A model generated the notes under the pieces. That model was not told the origin of the DNA, did not search any database, and saw only the letters and a program-made list of their open reading frames with translations. A stretch of 64,000 nucleotides of DNA, from positions 156,364,001 through 156,428,000 of the forward strand of contig JBITNC010000001.1 of NCBI GenBank assembly GCA_050084985.1. The letters run 5' to 3'. Positions 24,421-36,279 of this stretch are shown one piece after another. Each line of letters starts with the position of its first letter. Position 1 is the first letter of the stretch. The stretch comes from Nageia nagi (Eukaryota > Pinophyta). Position numbers and translations under genes: made by a program.

Positions 24421-26944
24421 GTTCTTGATGTCAAAAGACAAGTAGGTTCGAGAGGACTTATATTCTAATCCTATTTTAAAAAAAAAAGAAAATTGCTATA
24501 AAAGGTGGGTGTCAATATATAGATATGTGTTTTATTATCAACTAGGGTTTTACTTTAAATGAATGTAGAGTACATAAATATTTATTGTATGATTTATCTA
24601 AACTAATTAACTCAAATAAATATACATGAATAAGAGAATACAAAAGTGCAATAATAGAATAATGAAATTATATTGATGTCAAAATGTAAAATGAAGTTAC
24701 ATGCACTAAAGAGAAAGGAATCAAGTGAAAGATAAATACTTGTATTTATTTACTTGTATCATTGTCAAAGATATGGCAAATGAACTTTTTGAAGAGTAGT
24801 GATCCTACTGTGCGAACACCTAGGCTAATTTGCAAAAGAAATACCAACACAAGTGTGGATCTCTAAGAACTTAACATGGGCATCAGATGTGAATGTTCCT
24901 AAAGAATGAGGTTTTCCAAAAAGGATTGATGATAGCAAAGGTGTTGACAAGTTGAACTAAGCATATGATCACAAATATGGATAACAAATATTCGCTCGAA
25001 TGGTAACAAGATTCCAATATCAATAAACGATATTTAGAAACACCCAATAGTAGGGTACCGACTATTAAGATGTAATCTTGACATACTATTCTCAAGTTAG
25101 AGATACTTACATTTATATCATACATGATCCACCATTTGATCCCTTGAATATTGGTTGAAGTTGTCCTAGTGTACCTAACATAAAACATAAGAACACAACC
25201 TAAGAAATATGTGATAATAAGATAAAATATGATTAAATATGTGTATAAACTAGTTACACCTATGTGGGACCATGTTAAGGGGAACACTTTAAGGTGTCAA
25301 TAATGCCCATCATATATCCCAACCTAAAATTTTAAAAAATTTCATAGTTCCTTCTATACACCCATGATATAGCTTCTATATACACCAATGTTATATCTCG
25401 ATAGAGCAATAGAGTCTAACGGTAGTTAGGTGGTGAATTTTGATATGCACTCATGATTATTCGATATGCATCCATCATATATCTGACCAAAGTACAAGGA
25501 TCAAGAAGAGGTGGTGGTGGTGGAAATGATATACGCCCAGCATGTTTTTGATATACGCCCATGTTATATGTGCAAATTTTATCAAAGAGTAGGCTCTTCT
25601 TGATCTGTAATTTTCTAGAACTTATAGCTCTCAGGAAAACATCACATACATATTTATGAAATTATCATTTTTTATGTTCTCTATGTTCTTAATATACATA
25701 AAATAGAAATAATCATGTAAATACACATAAAGAACATAAGGATTTTGTAGAGGTTCCTCTCTTTATTCTAAGAGTACATCCCTTTCCAAAATGATTTCTT
25801 TTCTCTGATTTTATTATTGATAAGGATGAAGTTTACAACCATGGAGATACTGAATGTTGCCTCTATTTTTTGGATATTTACATTTTCTAGCTCCCATGCT
25901 CTCTTGCTCCTCCAAAATCAACCAACTAAAATCTAAAATTACTAGATTGGATCATATTGATCACCCAAGCATGTAGGATTCTCTAGCTAATCCCCACTCT
26001 TAGAAAATCAATCCTCAAAAAATAATGAAATATAGAAATAGCATATTGTTGCATCTACCACATACAACAATCTCACTTCTAATGTGACTACCACTATCCT
26101 CACCAAGCAATCTATCTCTACATAATTTACTAGCCCCCTCATGGAATTATACATAATATACAAATTTTGAAATATGCCTCCATCATTTACTCTCATGGCT
26201 ATGATATTATCCATGGAATTTAGAATAAAATACAATTTTGTACATTCACAAAAACTACATCAAATCCCCTTTGGGATATTTCTCTCCAAGAGCTACATCT
26301 CATCCCTCCTTAGATTTTTCACTTTTTTTCTTTTTCACATCCTAAAACACTCCTTTTATAACATTTGAAAGAGCTAAGGATCATCACATTGCCAACTCAT
26401 TCTTATTTGGCATCATTATCTTCTCTAGCTAATTTCATCCATAAGGTGGACATTTTAGAATCTCAATAATGTATCCCTTGGGATACGTAATAGAATTATA
26501 GATTTTACAATTTGGTATGATGTATAAACAAGGGGGCTCAAAACAAGTTCTAGATAAAAATTCATGACCTCTGGAAGTTTCCATATTATTTTTCCCTTTT
26601 TATCTTCTCTTTTTTTATTCATTGATCAATTTTTCTGATCACTTCATATATCATTTGCATGGAACTTATCAATTCCATGTTTTTATAAATTTCTAAGAAC
26701 ATATTATGGAGTATATTTTATTTCTAAGCCATATTTATGTAGGGTATCAACAAGTTTATATGAGCTTTGATTTTGTAGAAGGTTGAAGGTGAGGAGGCTA
26801 TAAATTATATCCATTTTTACTCTCTTCTTTTTGAGTTAAGCATACAAATTACTTTGGAACCATTCAATCTCAAGTGGGAAAATTTAAATACCTATCTTGA
26901 ATTTGTAACTTATATTTTAAAACTTGAGATGTGTATATATTATG
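24421..26944. other. Spacer between elements C and B; includes RTATACRCCCAT-type repeats
   Basis: The expected 5' LTR of element C should be here but has no partner. At 25358-25562 a motif like ATATACGCCCATGATAT recurs six times (about 25358, 25382, 25447, 25468, 25533, 25555) with local spacing of 21-24 bp. It resembles the 23-bp minisatellite at 6120-6265. A 75-codon minus ORF at 26235-26008 (MRGLVNYVEIDCLVRIVVVTLEV) has no recognised family. Confidence 0.4.
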
Positions 26945-26949
26945 TATAG
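26945..26949. repeat. Target-site duplication of element B (left), TATAG
   Basis: TATAG lies immediately before the LTR start and matches 35370-35374 exactly. Confidence 0.9.
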
Positions 26950-27575
26950 TGTAGATAGGAAATAATGCATGATGCAATAAACAAGATACTATTTCTCTAC
27001 CATCCAAATACTATAGCATACATCTAAAATATAGCAGTTATTGCAATAGTAAATAATGTACCTTATCAAATCCAATAATTTTAATCACATACTACACCTT
27101 CATATAATTGTTTCAAGTATAATCATCATATGGATGACATTGATGTCCTTTACTTTAGCACATCGCCAACAACATGAATCATTAAGAATTAGATGCACAA
27201 ATAATGATATAAGAAATGCAATGAAGGGATAATAACAAGTCAACCAATAGGTGGTGTTATAAAATATTATTGTTATTCATAAGTATGATATGCATCAAAT
27301 ATCTTATCTAGTTAATGATGATCTGCTCATATGTCAATCTTTGTCTTTGATATTCTTTTATAGCCACTTGTGGATCTTCTCCCTATCTTGGTATCATCAT
27401 ACATTACATAGTCAAAGGTGCCTTTATGGGTATTTGATACCACTTACATTTTTTAGTGGTTCTATTACATTAAATACAATGTCTTGGGTATATTTTAACC
27501 CTCTTTTTTACAACACATATCTCTTGATGCTATAAAAATTAATTATTAATAAGAATTCATGTCTAAGTATCTACA
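26950..27575 (-). repeat. Element B 3' LTR (626 bp)
   Basis: It starts TGTAGATAGG and ends TATCTACA on the plus strand, and it aligns along its whole length with 34743-35369. In the sense of the element it is the downstream LTR. Confidence 0.93.
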
Positions 27576-27589
27576 TTTTTCCCTTCTTT
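27576..27589 (-). promoter_or_regulatory. Element B polypurine tract
   Basis: The minus strand reads AAAGAAGGGAAAAA directly before the LTR (TGTAGATA), the primer for plus-strand DNA synthesis. Confidence 0.85.
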
Positions 27590-28011
27590 GGAGGTGTAGT
27601 GAAATACTATGAATTGCATATCTAAAAAAGAATAGTATAAGAAAAAATTTGAGAACTTTGAACTCTTTACTCAATAACATGATCTTCTAATGTAGGCCCC
27701 TTCTCTTCCCCCTTTGGTTTAGTTTCCTTAGGAATGGTCTTCTTTATTGGTGTAGCCAAGATAAAATACCTTAGTAATTTGCCCCTTGTTATACTTCAAT
27801 ATGGTTTGAACTACTTATTTATCTATAAGTCTGATGTCTTAATTACCATATCTACATACAAAAGAGGATAATTTCAGCATTTTGATTCTTTTTGAGGCAT
27901 AACAAATGGTGTTGGTGATACATCATCTCTACTTTCATGACATGAATGCTTTGAATATTTTGAAAAAAAATTGATTTGTAGAGGAAAACCAAATTAAAAA
28001 ATACCCTAAGA

Positions 28012-28392
28012 TAGAAGATTGTATTAGCAGCATTTATGGATACATAGTGAAATGCATCATTCATTAGACATGATCCAATGTCAACATTCTCACTTATGGT
28101 TGCATCATTAGTTTGCATTTAAGTTAGTGAACTCTCACTAGTCATATCATTGGCCATCAACATTCAATCATTTTATGTCCCTAATCTGAAGATATTATGC
28201 TTTTAAGGCTATAAGCATAACCATTTTGGATACAAAGTAAGGTATATCATCCATTAGGTATGAACCAATATCCATATCATTACTTACAATTATATTATCG
28301 ATTTACATTTAAGTAAGTGAACTCTCACTAGCCTTATTGTTGGCCATCAGTGATCAAGTGTTTTATGTCCTTCATCCGAAGATATTATGCTT
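28012..28392. repeat. 190-bp tandem duplication in the 3' noncoding part of element B
   Basis: Two units (about 28012-28202 and 28203-28392) share GTGAACTCTCACTAG (copies 190 bp apart, near 28126 and 28316) and GAAGATATTATGCTT (28189 and 28379). The copies have diverged noticeably. They lie between the integrase stop and the polypurine tract. No coding frame is common to both. Confidence 0.85.
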
Positions 28393-28554
28393 GCCATTTT
28401 TTGTTATTTTTGTCTTTATAAAAAATATGGTGTCGGTAGTAGGAAAGCAAGAAATATGATGTTGACATCATTTAAAACCCAAAAATAGAACTTGAAATTG
28501 AAATAAAACATAATATACACATACCTTAGTAAAATTCATCATTGATTTTTGAGG

Positions 28555-29760
28555 TGCAAACTTGTGCTTCTTATACATAAAATTGTTTAAGATGGGTAGC
28601 ATTGAAGGTTTTTTATTCTTATTTTCCATCCATCAAAGATAATTTGTATCTACCTAATCTTGTAGCTTCCACAACAATAAAAGGTGCCAACCAATTTGGT
28701 TCAAATTTCCTTTTACCTTATCATTTGGAACAATCTTGTTGATATTCTCTTTTATTACCAAATCTTCCACTTGAAATGTCCTTGGCTTAATCTTTTTGCT
28801 AGAGGCCCTTTAAACCTTGCATGATATGCTTTTTGGTGTTCAATAACATGAATTATTTTTTCATCAAAAGCTTTTAATTGTTGTAATCTTACTTTTTGAG
28901 CATCCTTATCTTATATTCCCCTTGTAATGATATCCTTAAAGATGGAATTTCAAGCTCTAATGGTACAACTGCTTCATTACTATAAACTAATGAAATTAGA
29001 GTTTCCCTTGTTTATGTTATAACACATATTTGGTATGCCCATAATACATATGGTAATTGTTCATGCCAATCTCTTTTGTATCTATCCCATGACTTTGACA
29101 ATATGTTCTAGATTATTTTATTTGATGCCTTTGCTTTTCCATTTCCTTGTGGATAATAAACAAAACAAAACTTTCTATCATTATGAAACTTTTTGCAAAA
29201 AGTTTTCATATCTTTTCCTTTAAATTTTTGCTTATTATCCATAATCAATTGTTATGGGACAGCAATGTGTGTTCTAATATTCCCAATCAAGAATTTTATA
29301 GTCTTTCCATGTGTGACTGATTTCATTGGTATTTACTCCACCCATTTGTCATATATTCAGTTGTTGTGATGATAAATTTGTGTCCATCTCTAGAATGTGG
29401 ATTTATCAACCCTATTAAGTCAATACCCCAAATTGCAAATGGCCATGAAAATGCTATTTAGTGGAGCTCTTGTGTAGGTTGTTTTTCAAGATTTGCCTAT
29501 TTTTGGCATTCTAAGCAAGTCTTAACATGATCCTTGCAATCTTCTTCCATTGTAGGCCAATAATACTCTATTCATAGAAGTTTTGTATATAATGCCTTTG
29601 CATATACCTTTATGTGCTTGTTGTAGTGTTGCTTCTATTTCATGATGTGTTAGGCATCTTAAGAGAGCTCCATCAAATGATCTTCTATATAATATATCTT
29701 CAATGAGGACATACTTAAGTGCTATCCTTTTTAACCTTACTTTTTCATTTCTATCATTTT
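28555..29760 (-). pseudogene. Element B integrase
   Basis: In order on the minus strand: YVLIEDILYRRSFDGALLRCL and EIEATLQQAHKGICKG (zinc-binding domain, about 29720-29610); catalytic-core text including IMDNKQKFKGKDMKTFCKKFH and YYPQGNGKAKASNK (about 29260-29130); SWDRYKRDWHEQLPYVLWAY; EAVVPLELEIPSLRISLQGE; and a C-terminal tail ending in ILCIRSTSLHLKNQ with its stop near 28555. Several stops and frame shifts are present. Confidence 0.85.
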
Positions 29761-29763
29761 TTC

Positions 29764-30330
29764 TCAGATAATCTGATCTTTGAGATAATTATAAACATCT
29801 GCATACCATTCTAGAGTACTCTCTTCCTGTGAAACACAATAAACTTCCACCTCTACTATTTCATATGCACAAGATGTTTGTCCTAATTTTTTAATTTTAA
29901 GAATTATTTCATCCTTAATATGAATAAGCATTAAATAAGCATCACTTGCCATTGCATCAGCATACTTGTTATTTTTCCTTGGAATATTTTTAGTTGTATA
30001 CATGTCAAAATGATTTAATATGTCAACAATTACCTCTTTCTATGCTTTGAGCTTTTCATCATTTTTGTTCTAAACATCCTCAACCTAATTGACTACAAGC
30101 TTTGAATCTTCATATATTTCCAATTCTCTAATTTTTAATAGTGCAGTTGCCTTTAATCCCAATAGCAATGCTTCATATTCCACCATATTGTTTGTACCCT
30201 CGAACCCCACTTTATATGCCATGGGAATTACATCATTAGTTGAAGATACCAATACAATACCTGCTCTTTCCCAATGAGTGCATTTTGAACCATCAAAATA
30301 TAACTTCCAAATATTTGGTTCATCCTCTAT
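29764..30330 (-). pseudogene. Element B archaeal-type RNase H (aRNH)
   Basis: Text on the minus strand reads IWKLYFDGSKCTHWERAGIVLVSS (first catalytic Asp codon at 30294-30292). It continues GFEGTNNMVEYEALLLGLKATA and then EIYEDSKLVVN, where the usual GDS is EDS. The open frame at 30003-29764 (NIPRKNNKYADAMASDAYLM) supplies the final helix. The domain follows the gypsy RNase H and precedes integrase, the common order in Tat elements. Confidence 0.85.
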
Positions 30331-30591
30331 GTAACAAACAAATTCATAAGGGATCTCCCATTGATTGCCATAATAGTGTGGATGCGTGCCATCATGTCGC
30401 CCATGCTATAAAGGAGGCGTATATTGATCATAATCATTTGAGAACTCTTCATGTTCCACTTCCCCATCATTTTAAGGAAACACTTCCATCAAATATGCTA
30501 TCACTTGACCCTTTATTAACTTTTGCTTTACTACATTGGTATCAAATTCTTGCGATAGTATTAACCATTTTGCTACTCTTCTTGAAAAATT

Positions 30592-30975
30592 TTATTTAGT
30601 TATAAGATATTTCAATGGATTTACTAGAATAACAACATATGTAGTAAAAATTAACAAATAATATCTTAACTTTTTTGTTGCAAAAACTATACCAAAATAA
30701 AGTTTTTCCATAGGTGTGTACCTTGTTTCATAATCTATGAGAGTTTTGTTGAGGTAGTATATTGCTCTTTCTTTCTTTTCATCATCTTGTTGACATAACA
30801 TTGCCTCTAAGGCAATCATTGTGGTTGAGTTATAGAGATATGCTTCCTTATTGAAATACATGGGTAATAAAATAGGAGGATTAAGCAAATATTGTTTTAT
30901 ATCCTCAAATATTTTTTGACACTTATCATTCCATATAAACTTAATATCTTTTTCCAACAAATGAGTAAAAGGCAT
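30592..30975 (-). pseudogene. Element B gypsy RNase H
   Basis: An open frame of 127 codons reads HLLEKDIKFIWNDKCQKIFEDIKQYL, then KERAIYYLNKTLIDYETRYTPMEKLYFG, then ATKKLRYYLLIFTTYVVILVNPLKYLITK. This is the RT-linked RNase H of gypsy elements, running from the connection to the tether. It is intact over this piece but isolated by frame changes on both sides. Confidence 0.85.
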
Positions 30976-31039
30976 ATATTTATCTCCAAGTTGTGAAATA
31001 AATATCCTTACTGAATTTATCTTACCTTGTAAGCTCCTT

Positions 31040-31709
31040 CATTGCTTCAATTTTTTGGAGATGGCATACTTACAATTACATTTACCTTGTTTGGATCCAC
31101 CTTAATACCTCTTCTAGACACCATAAATCCTAATAGTTTTCATGAAGTACTACCAAAGGTACACTTTTACGACTTCAATTTGAGCTTATACTCCTTTAAG
31201 ATGCCATATACCTCTTTGAGGAGTTCCAAACAATCATGTCCATATTTAGACTTCACCAGTATATCATTGACATAAACTTCTACATGCTTGTGAATTTGTT
31301 TATGAAACATAGTAATCATTGCACGTTGATAAGTGGCATCTGCATTTTTTAGTCCAAATGGTATAACTTTTCAACAAAAAATTTCCCATGTTGTAGTGAA
31401 TATTGTTTTATGTTGATCAGTTAGATTAATTACAATTTAATTATAACCAAAGAAACCATCCATAAAAGATAATGTATCATGATCAACAATGTTATCGACA
31501 ATCATATCAATATTTGGTAAAGGAAAATACTCTTTTAGACATGCATTATTGATATCTCGAAAGTTAGTACAAATCCTTATTTCTCCAATTGGTTTAGTCA
31601 TAGAAACAATATTAGCCATCCATTCTAAATAATTTATAGGCCTAATAAAACTAGCATTCAAATATTTTTCAATTTCTTTTTTTACTAACAACACTTTTGA
31701 TGGATGCAT
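31040..31709 (-). pseudogene. Element B reverse transcriptase
   Basis: The open frame 31709-31437 contains LVKKEIEKYLNASFIRP, WMANIVSMTKPIGEIRICTN, FRDINNACLKEYFPLPNIDM and DTLSFMDGFFGYN. After stops, text continues FTTTWEIFC.KVIPFGLKNA, ATYQRAMITMFHKQIHKHVE and the catalytic VYVNDILVKSK (YVND codons 31274-31263), then VSRRGIKVDPNKVNVIVSMP. The expected YVDD is YVND, the same change as in element C. The enzyme is dead. Confidence 0.88.
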
Positions 31710-32323
31710 CTTCCTTGACTTTTATCTGTAAGGTTTTGTATCTTTTTTAAGTGGCAAACCATGCATAAAAAAAGAGGTATCTAAATAAAGCATATAAGAA
31801 TAGGATCAAGCAAAATTTTTATTACATTCAATGAACTTGTTTCTGTATCTTTCTTGGGATGGTACTGGAAGAGCAACTCCAATTTTGATCAACCTCTCTT
31901 GGTCACTTATGCTAATGTTGATCTTTATAAACTCTTCTACAAAAAATGTAGATTCATCCTTCTTCAAGCAATAATGAAGGTATCTCCTCTAATAATAGTA
32001 TTTCTCAATTGTTAATATCATCTTCATCAGCTTGTTGTACCTGAAACACTTCATTAAAATTTATCTCTTGTTCAAAATACCCATATTTACTAAGGACATA
32101 ACTTGGTTTCCTTTTCTAATTTGATTTGGGCAATTTTGAATATGCCCCCATGTATTCTAATATGTCAACATTAGTAGCAAAGTAATCAAATTCAAGTGCT
32201 ATAGTATTATCTATCCATTTGGTCTCATAAATTTCATCACATAATTCTATCATATCGGATGCTAGAACAAACTTAATATATCATGTAGTTTGTTTTGTAT
32301 TCTGATCACTACCCAATCCCTTC

Positions 32324-33125
32324 TTATCTTTCTGAATTTTCTAATCCTCCCCCTTTATATTTGCAGTTATCAACCATGTATTTATGTACAAAGGGAGATG
32401 GGAAAGAACTACCTGTATTCTTATTTTCTATTTTATTGTTTGATTGAATAGGATTCGGAGATAAAGATGTTGTTGAACATGAACTTCCCATTTGTCCTTC
32501 ATTTTCACAACATTTGTGCCCTATATCACCTTTAGCATGGCATGCACACCCTAATTCACTTATAATATTTAGATGACCTAAGTCTTTTACATAAGCTAAC
32601 AAATCAAAATTCTCAATTATGTGCATTCCCATGCCTGAGACTGCAACTTTTACCTCTTTTTTTACTTTTATCAATGCTGATCCTACTTCCAATGGAACTA
32701 TCTAAAACTTAGAAGAATGTAAATCCAATCCTTTCATATCAAAATCTGCTAGATTTGCATATGATTCTGGATCCCCTATGATTGTATGTATTTTTCCCTC
32801 ATATTCAGATTTTAAATGATCGTAAATTGTAGAAGGTACTACATCCATATCATGTAACCAAGGTATTCCTAAGAGGAGGTTATATGAAATCTTTCCACTC
32901 ATAACATAAAAATATTTTTGGATACTCCTAACCCCCAATGTGACCTCAAGTGTAACTAAACCAAGTGATGTTTTAGTTGAACTATCATTTGCCCTTATTC
33001 TAAAAGTTGGCTCTTATAATAGTGGGATAGTTATATCATTACTTTCTAATTGTTATAAGAATTTTTTAGAACAAATATTAAGAACTAAATCAGGATCTAC
33101 CATTGCTTGTTTTATTTCTAAATAA
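32324..33125 (-). pseudogene. Element B protease and protease-RT linker
   Basis: The active-site region reads AMVDPDLVLNICS; its Asp codon is at 33097-33095, and the Gly of the D-x-G triad is Asp. The second half of the protease is the open frame 32938-32702 (YVMSGKISYNLLLGIPWLHDMDVVPST). The next open frame, 32692-32324, is a linker with a cysteine- and histidine-rich patch (CACHAKGDIGHKCCENEGQM) of unknown meaning. The glycine loss alone would inactivate the protease. Confidence 0.75.
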
Positions 33126-33531
33126 TGTATCAATAGGGTAAAAAGAGTGTTAAGCATTTAGTTATTAGTTCCATGCTGAGTTTTTCATATCTAAAGAAAG
33201 AGATAACATCACAATCTTTAATGGATCGAAGTTTTTCAAAAACATATAGTAGTAGAACTGTTGTTAGGAACCATTTCTTTTTTTAACAAATCATATAAGA
33301 TTTTTTTATGCATCTCAAATTTACTAATGAAATCAAACAAGCTAATTTTAGGAGTTATTTTTAACTATTCCATCATGTTATAGGCTCTTAGATCTGGTGG
33401 GAGACATACATTTTCATTTGCATACTAATTTTGATTTTTTTGTGGATGTGAATTGGATCTTGAACTTCCTCTTCTAAATGTAGCACAAATCTCCTCATCC
33501 ATTGTTATGGCATTCACGATATGATCCAAAT

Positions 33532-34640
33532 TTAAAAATTTTCATTCATTTCATACTTTCCTTGAGCAATCAAATCTAGTATATCTTCTTCAAGGTTTGT
33601 ACAACTATTCGTTGCATGTCCTCTTCTTTGATGATATGAACAATAAGCATCTAAGTTCCCCATAAAGATATTATCATTTTCTGCTTTTCTTTCCAATGTT
33701 CTTAATAAGCCCTTCTTAATCAAATCCTATAAAATAGGCATGGGAGGGATCATGAAGGTAAATGTACAGCTCCTTATTGTATTAGATCATGTAAGAGTCA
33801 GTTTGTCAGTATATTAACATTCTTCTCTTCTTTTTTCACATATGGTTTTTTATTTTTTTTGTTCCATGTTGTACTTGCATATTTGAGTGTTCCTAGTTCA
33901 ATTAATACCTTTTCTTTCAACATTGCTTTTTTAATCATGACTCTAAAACCCAATTTAATATAATCAAGAGTATGTTGCTTTAAAATTGGAAGCAAAGAGT
34001 CATCAAAAATACCACAAATTTATCTTTCATCCAAATGTCTATGAATGGTTTGCCACCTTTTTAACTGTAGGATATAGTTATCCAATGTTTCATAATTTCC
34101 TTGACACACTACACATAACTCTATAATTGTACTATATCCTTTAACATTATACTTGTATTGATTCATAAATGCTTTCACCAATGGTTGGAACAAATCAATT
34201 AATCCTTCAAGTAGATTATAGAACCACTAACTGGTGTCACCTTTTAAACTCCTTGGGAAGAATTTCATCATCAACTTCTCTTCAGATACCAATTTCAACA
34301 AGCACTCCTCCTAAAATCTAATAAAATGTTGCTTTGGGTCTTGCTTGCCATTGAACATCTCAAACTTAGGGGCCTTGACATCAAGTGATAGAGGATAATT
34401 ATGGATATCTATCGATAAGGGTATAGTAAACATGCCATCATAATCTTCATTACTATTATAAGATCTACTATTTTACAATTCTTTCCATCACCTCAAGTGC
34501 AACCTTTTGATTATTACTTATTGTGGCCTATGGCTTTGGAAGAAATTGAATCATAATCTGAGTCAGGGTTGTGATTTCTTAAGTCAGGTTCAACATCATC
34601 TGAGGTAAATCTTAAGCCATTATGGTATGGATGCCTCACA
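33532..34640 (-). pseudogene. Element B gag with CHHC zinc knuckle
   Basis: The Gag core is readable on the minus strand in broken frames at about 34420-33800: SLDVKAPKFEMFNGKQDPKQHF, then EEKLMMKFFPRSLKGDTS, FQPLVKAFMNQYKYN, and the open piece 33995-33798. The frame 33723-33532 holds the knuckle CSYHQRRGHATNSC, a C-x2-H-x4-H-x4-C arrangement, followed by NLEEDILDLIAQGKYE. Gag would form the particle and bind RNA. Confidence 0.8.
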
Positions 34641-34721
34641 CTCAAATAAGCACGACATGGACAGAGCTAGATCCATATTAGAATTTTTGCTAGATCTTAA
34701 ACGAGAAGGCAAAGATAGATC

Positions 34722-34739
34722 GAAACATCAAGTTCACCA
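34722..34739 (-). promoter_or_regulatory. Element B primer-binding site
   Basis: The minus strand reads TGGTGAACTTGATGTTTC, three bases after the end of the 5' LTR. The TGG start fits a tRNA CCA end; the tRNA was not identified. Confidence 0.75.
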
Positions 34740-34742
34740 AAA

Positions 34743-35369
34743 TGTAGATAGGAAATAATGCACAATGCAATAAACAAGATATTATTTCTCTACAATTTAA
34801 ATACTACAATACACATCTGAAATATACCAATTATTGCAATAATAAATAATGTACCATATCATATCTAGTAATTTTAATCACATACTGCACCTTCACACAA
34901 TCATTTCAAGCATAATCATCATGTGGACAACATCGATGTACCTTTACTCTAGCACACCAACGACGATGCAAACCATGAAGGATTAGATACATAAATAAAG
35001 ATATAAGAAATACAATGAAGGGATAATAACAGATCAACCAATAGATGGTGTTAAAAAATTTCATTGTTATTCAAAAGTATGATAGGCATGAAGTATCTTA
35101 TCCGGTTGATGATGATCTGCTCATATGTCAATCTTTGTCTTTGATATTCTTTTATAGCCATGTCTAGATCTTCTCCCTGTCTTGGTATCATCATACATTA
35201 CATAGACAAAGGTGTCTTTATGGGCATTTGATACCACTTACATTGTTTAGTGGTCATATTACATTAAATACAATGCCTTGGGTATATTTTAACCCTCTTG
35301 TTTATAACACATATTTCTTTATGCTATAAAAATGAATTATTGATAAGAATTCATTTTCAAGTGTCCACA
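34743..35369 (-). repeat. Element B 5' LTR (627 bp)
   Basis: It aligns over its length with 26950-27575 and has the same TGTAGATAGG start and CCACA end on the plus strand. Confidence 0.93.
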
Positions 35370-35374
35370 TATAG
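35370..35374. repeat. Target-site duplication of element B (right), TATAG
   Basis: TATAG follows the LTR directly and is identical to 26945-26949. Confidence 0.9.
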
Positions 35375-36279
35375 CTTGATTGGTGTGTTTGGCTTTTGTA
35401 TTTTGAAGATGTTTCGAACTCATTATGGAACATCATAATATCGAAACATTCCAATTTGGGATGCTCCACCATTTTGAATCTTTTATTTTTAGATATTTAA
35501 AACTAACTTGTGTTTGTCTAGGCTAATTTGCATTATGGTTTAGCTCTTCACTTCCAAATATGTGGGTGAGAATCATACATTAAAAAAGTATTAGTTTATA
35601 GTCATGTAAAAAGAATACATTTAGCCATTTTGTATTAAAGAGATTTCTAAATATTGGCAAGATAATTTGGTCACTATAATCCTATCATTATCATTATTTA
35701 ATAATCTTGTCATTGTTATCATTGAAGAAGAAGCACATCATATCATATGATCATCACTATTTATTTACATGTTGCATTTACATTTATTTTTGTGATTACT
35801 TGTTTAAAGCATTGTCAAGTTGAAAGCTTCTATCACCTATTATTAAGATAATAGGTATCATTTGATTGATGTGAACATCTCATTCCCTTACATCTTAGTG
35901 TCTTGTAAACTATATTTTTTCTTAATGCTTTGGAATAAGATTGAAAGTACTAAATCACCATTTTAAAGATATTAATATGAAATTCATATCATTTTATGAT
36001 TTACAATAAAATGTAGTAAGATTATCTTATTATATAAAATATTAGAAATCACCCTTATAAAAATTACCTTCAACTAATATGCCACAAACCAAAAAAAAAA
36101 CTATCTAATATCTCTTCCAACTAATCTCAAATTAATATAAATAAAAAGCAAAACACTACCATATTGCATTAATCTAGTCCAATATTTCTTTTAGTAGAAT
36201 CTAATGAATCAAATTCTAGAAAACAATTACAACACTATTAATTGTTATTAACCCTATTCCTTATTTCTACACAATCTTC
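35375..36279. other. Spacer, nothing recognised
   Basis: AT-rich DNA without coding frames or repeats that I can support. Together with DNA left of 26945 it was one contiguous target before element B inserted. Confidence 0.4.

Larger units (their letters stand above)
26950..35369 (-). mobile_element. Element B: complete but degraded Ty3/gypsy Tat-type retrotransposon
   Basis: Two LTRs in direct orientation (26950-27575 and 34743-35369) both begin TGTAGATAGG and end in (C/T)ACA. They are flanked by the 5-bp duplication TATAG at 26945-26949 and 35370-35374. A polypurine tract and a primer-binding site sit at the expected inner edges for a minus-strand element. The inner region reads gag, protease, RT, gypsy RNase H, archaeal-type RNase H, integrase, then about 1 kb of noncoding DNA. 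By eye the LTRs differ at roughly one base in eight, so the insertion is old. All frames carry stops. Confidence 0.95.

Noticed and set aside
24500-25290. A 5' LTR of element C beginning TGTCAATATATAG
   Set aside because: No TGG primer site follows it on the minus strand and no second copy was found near 16.3-18.1 kb.
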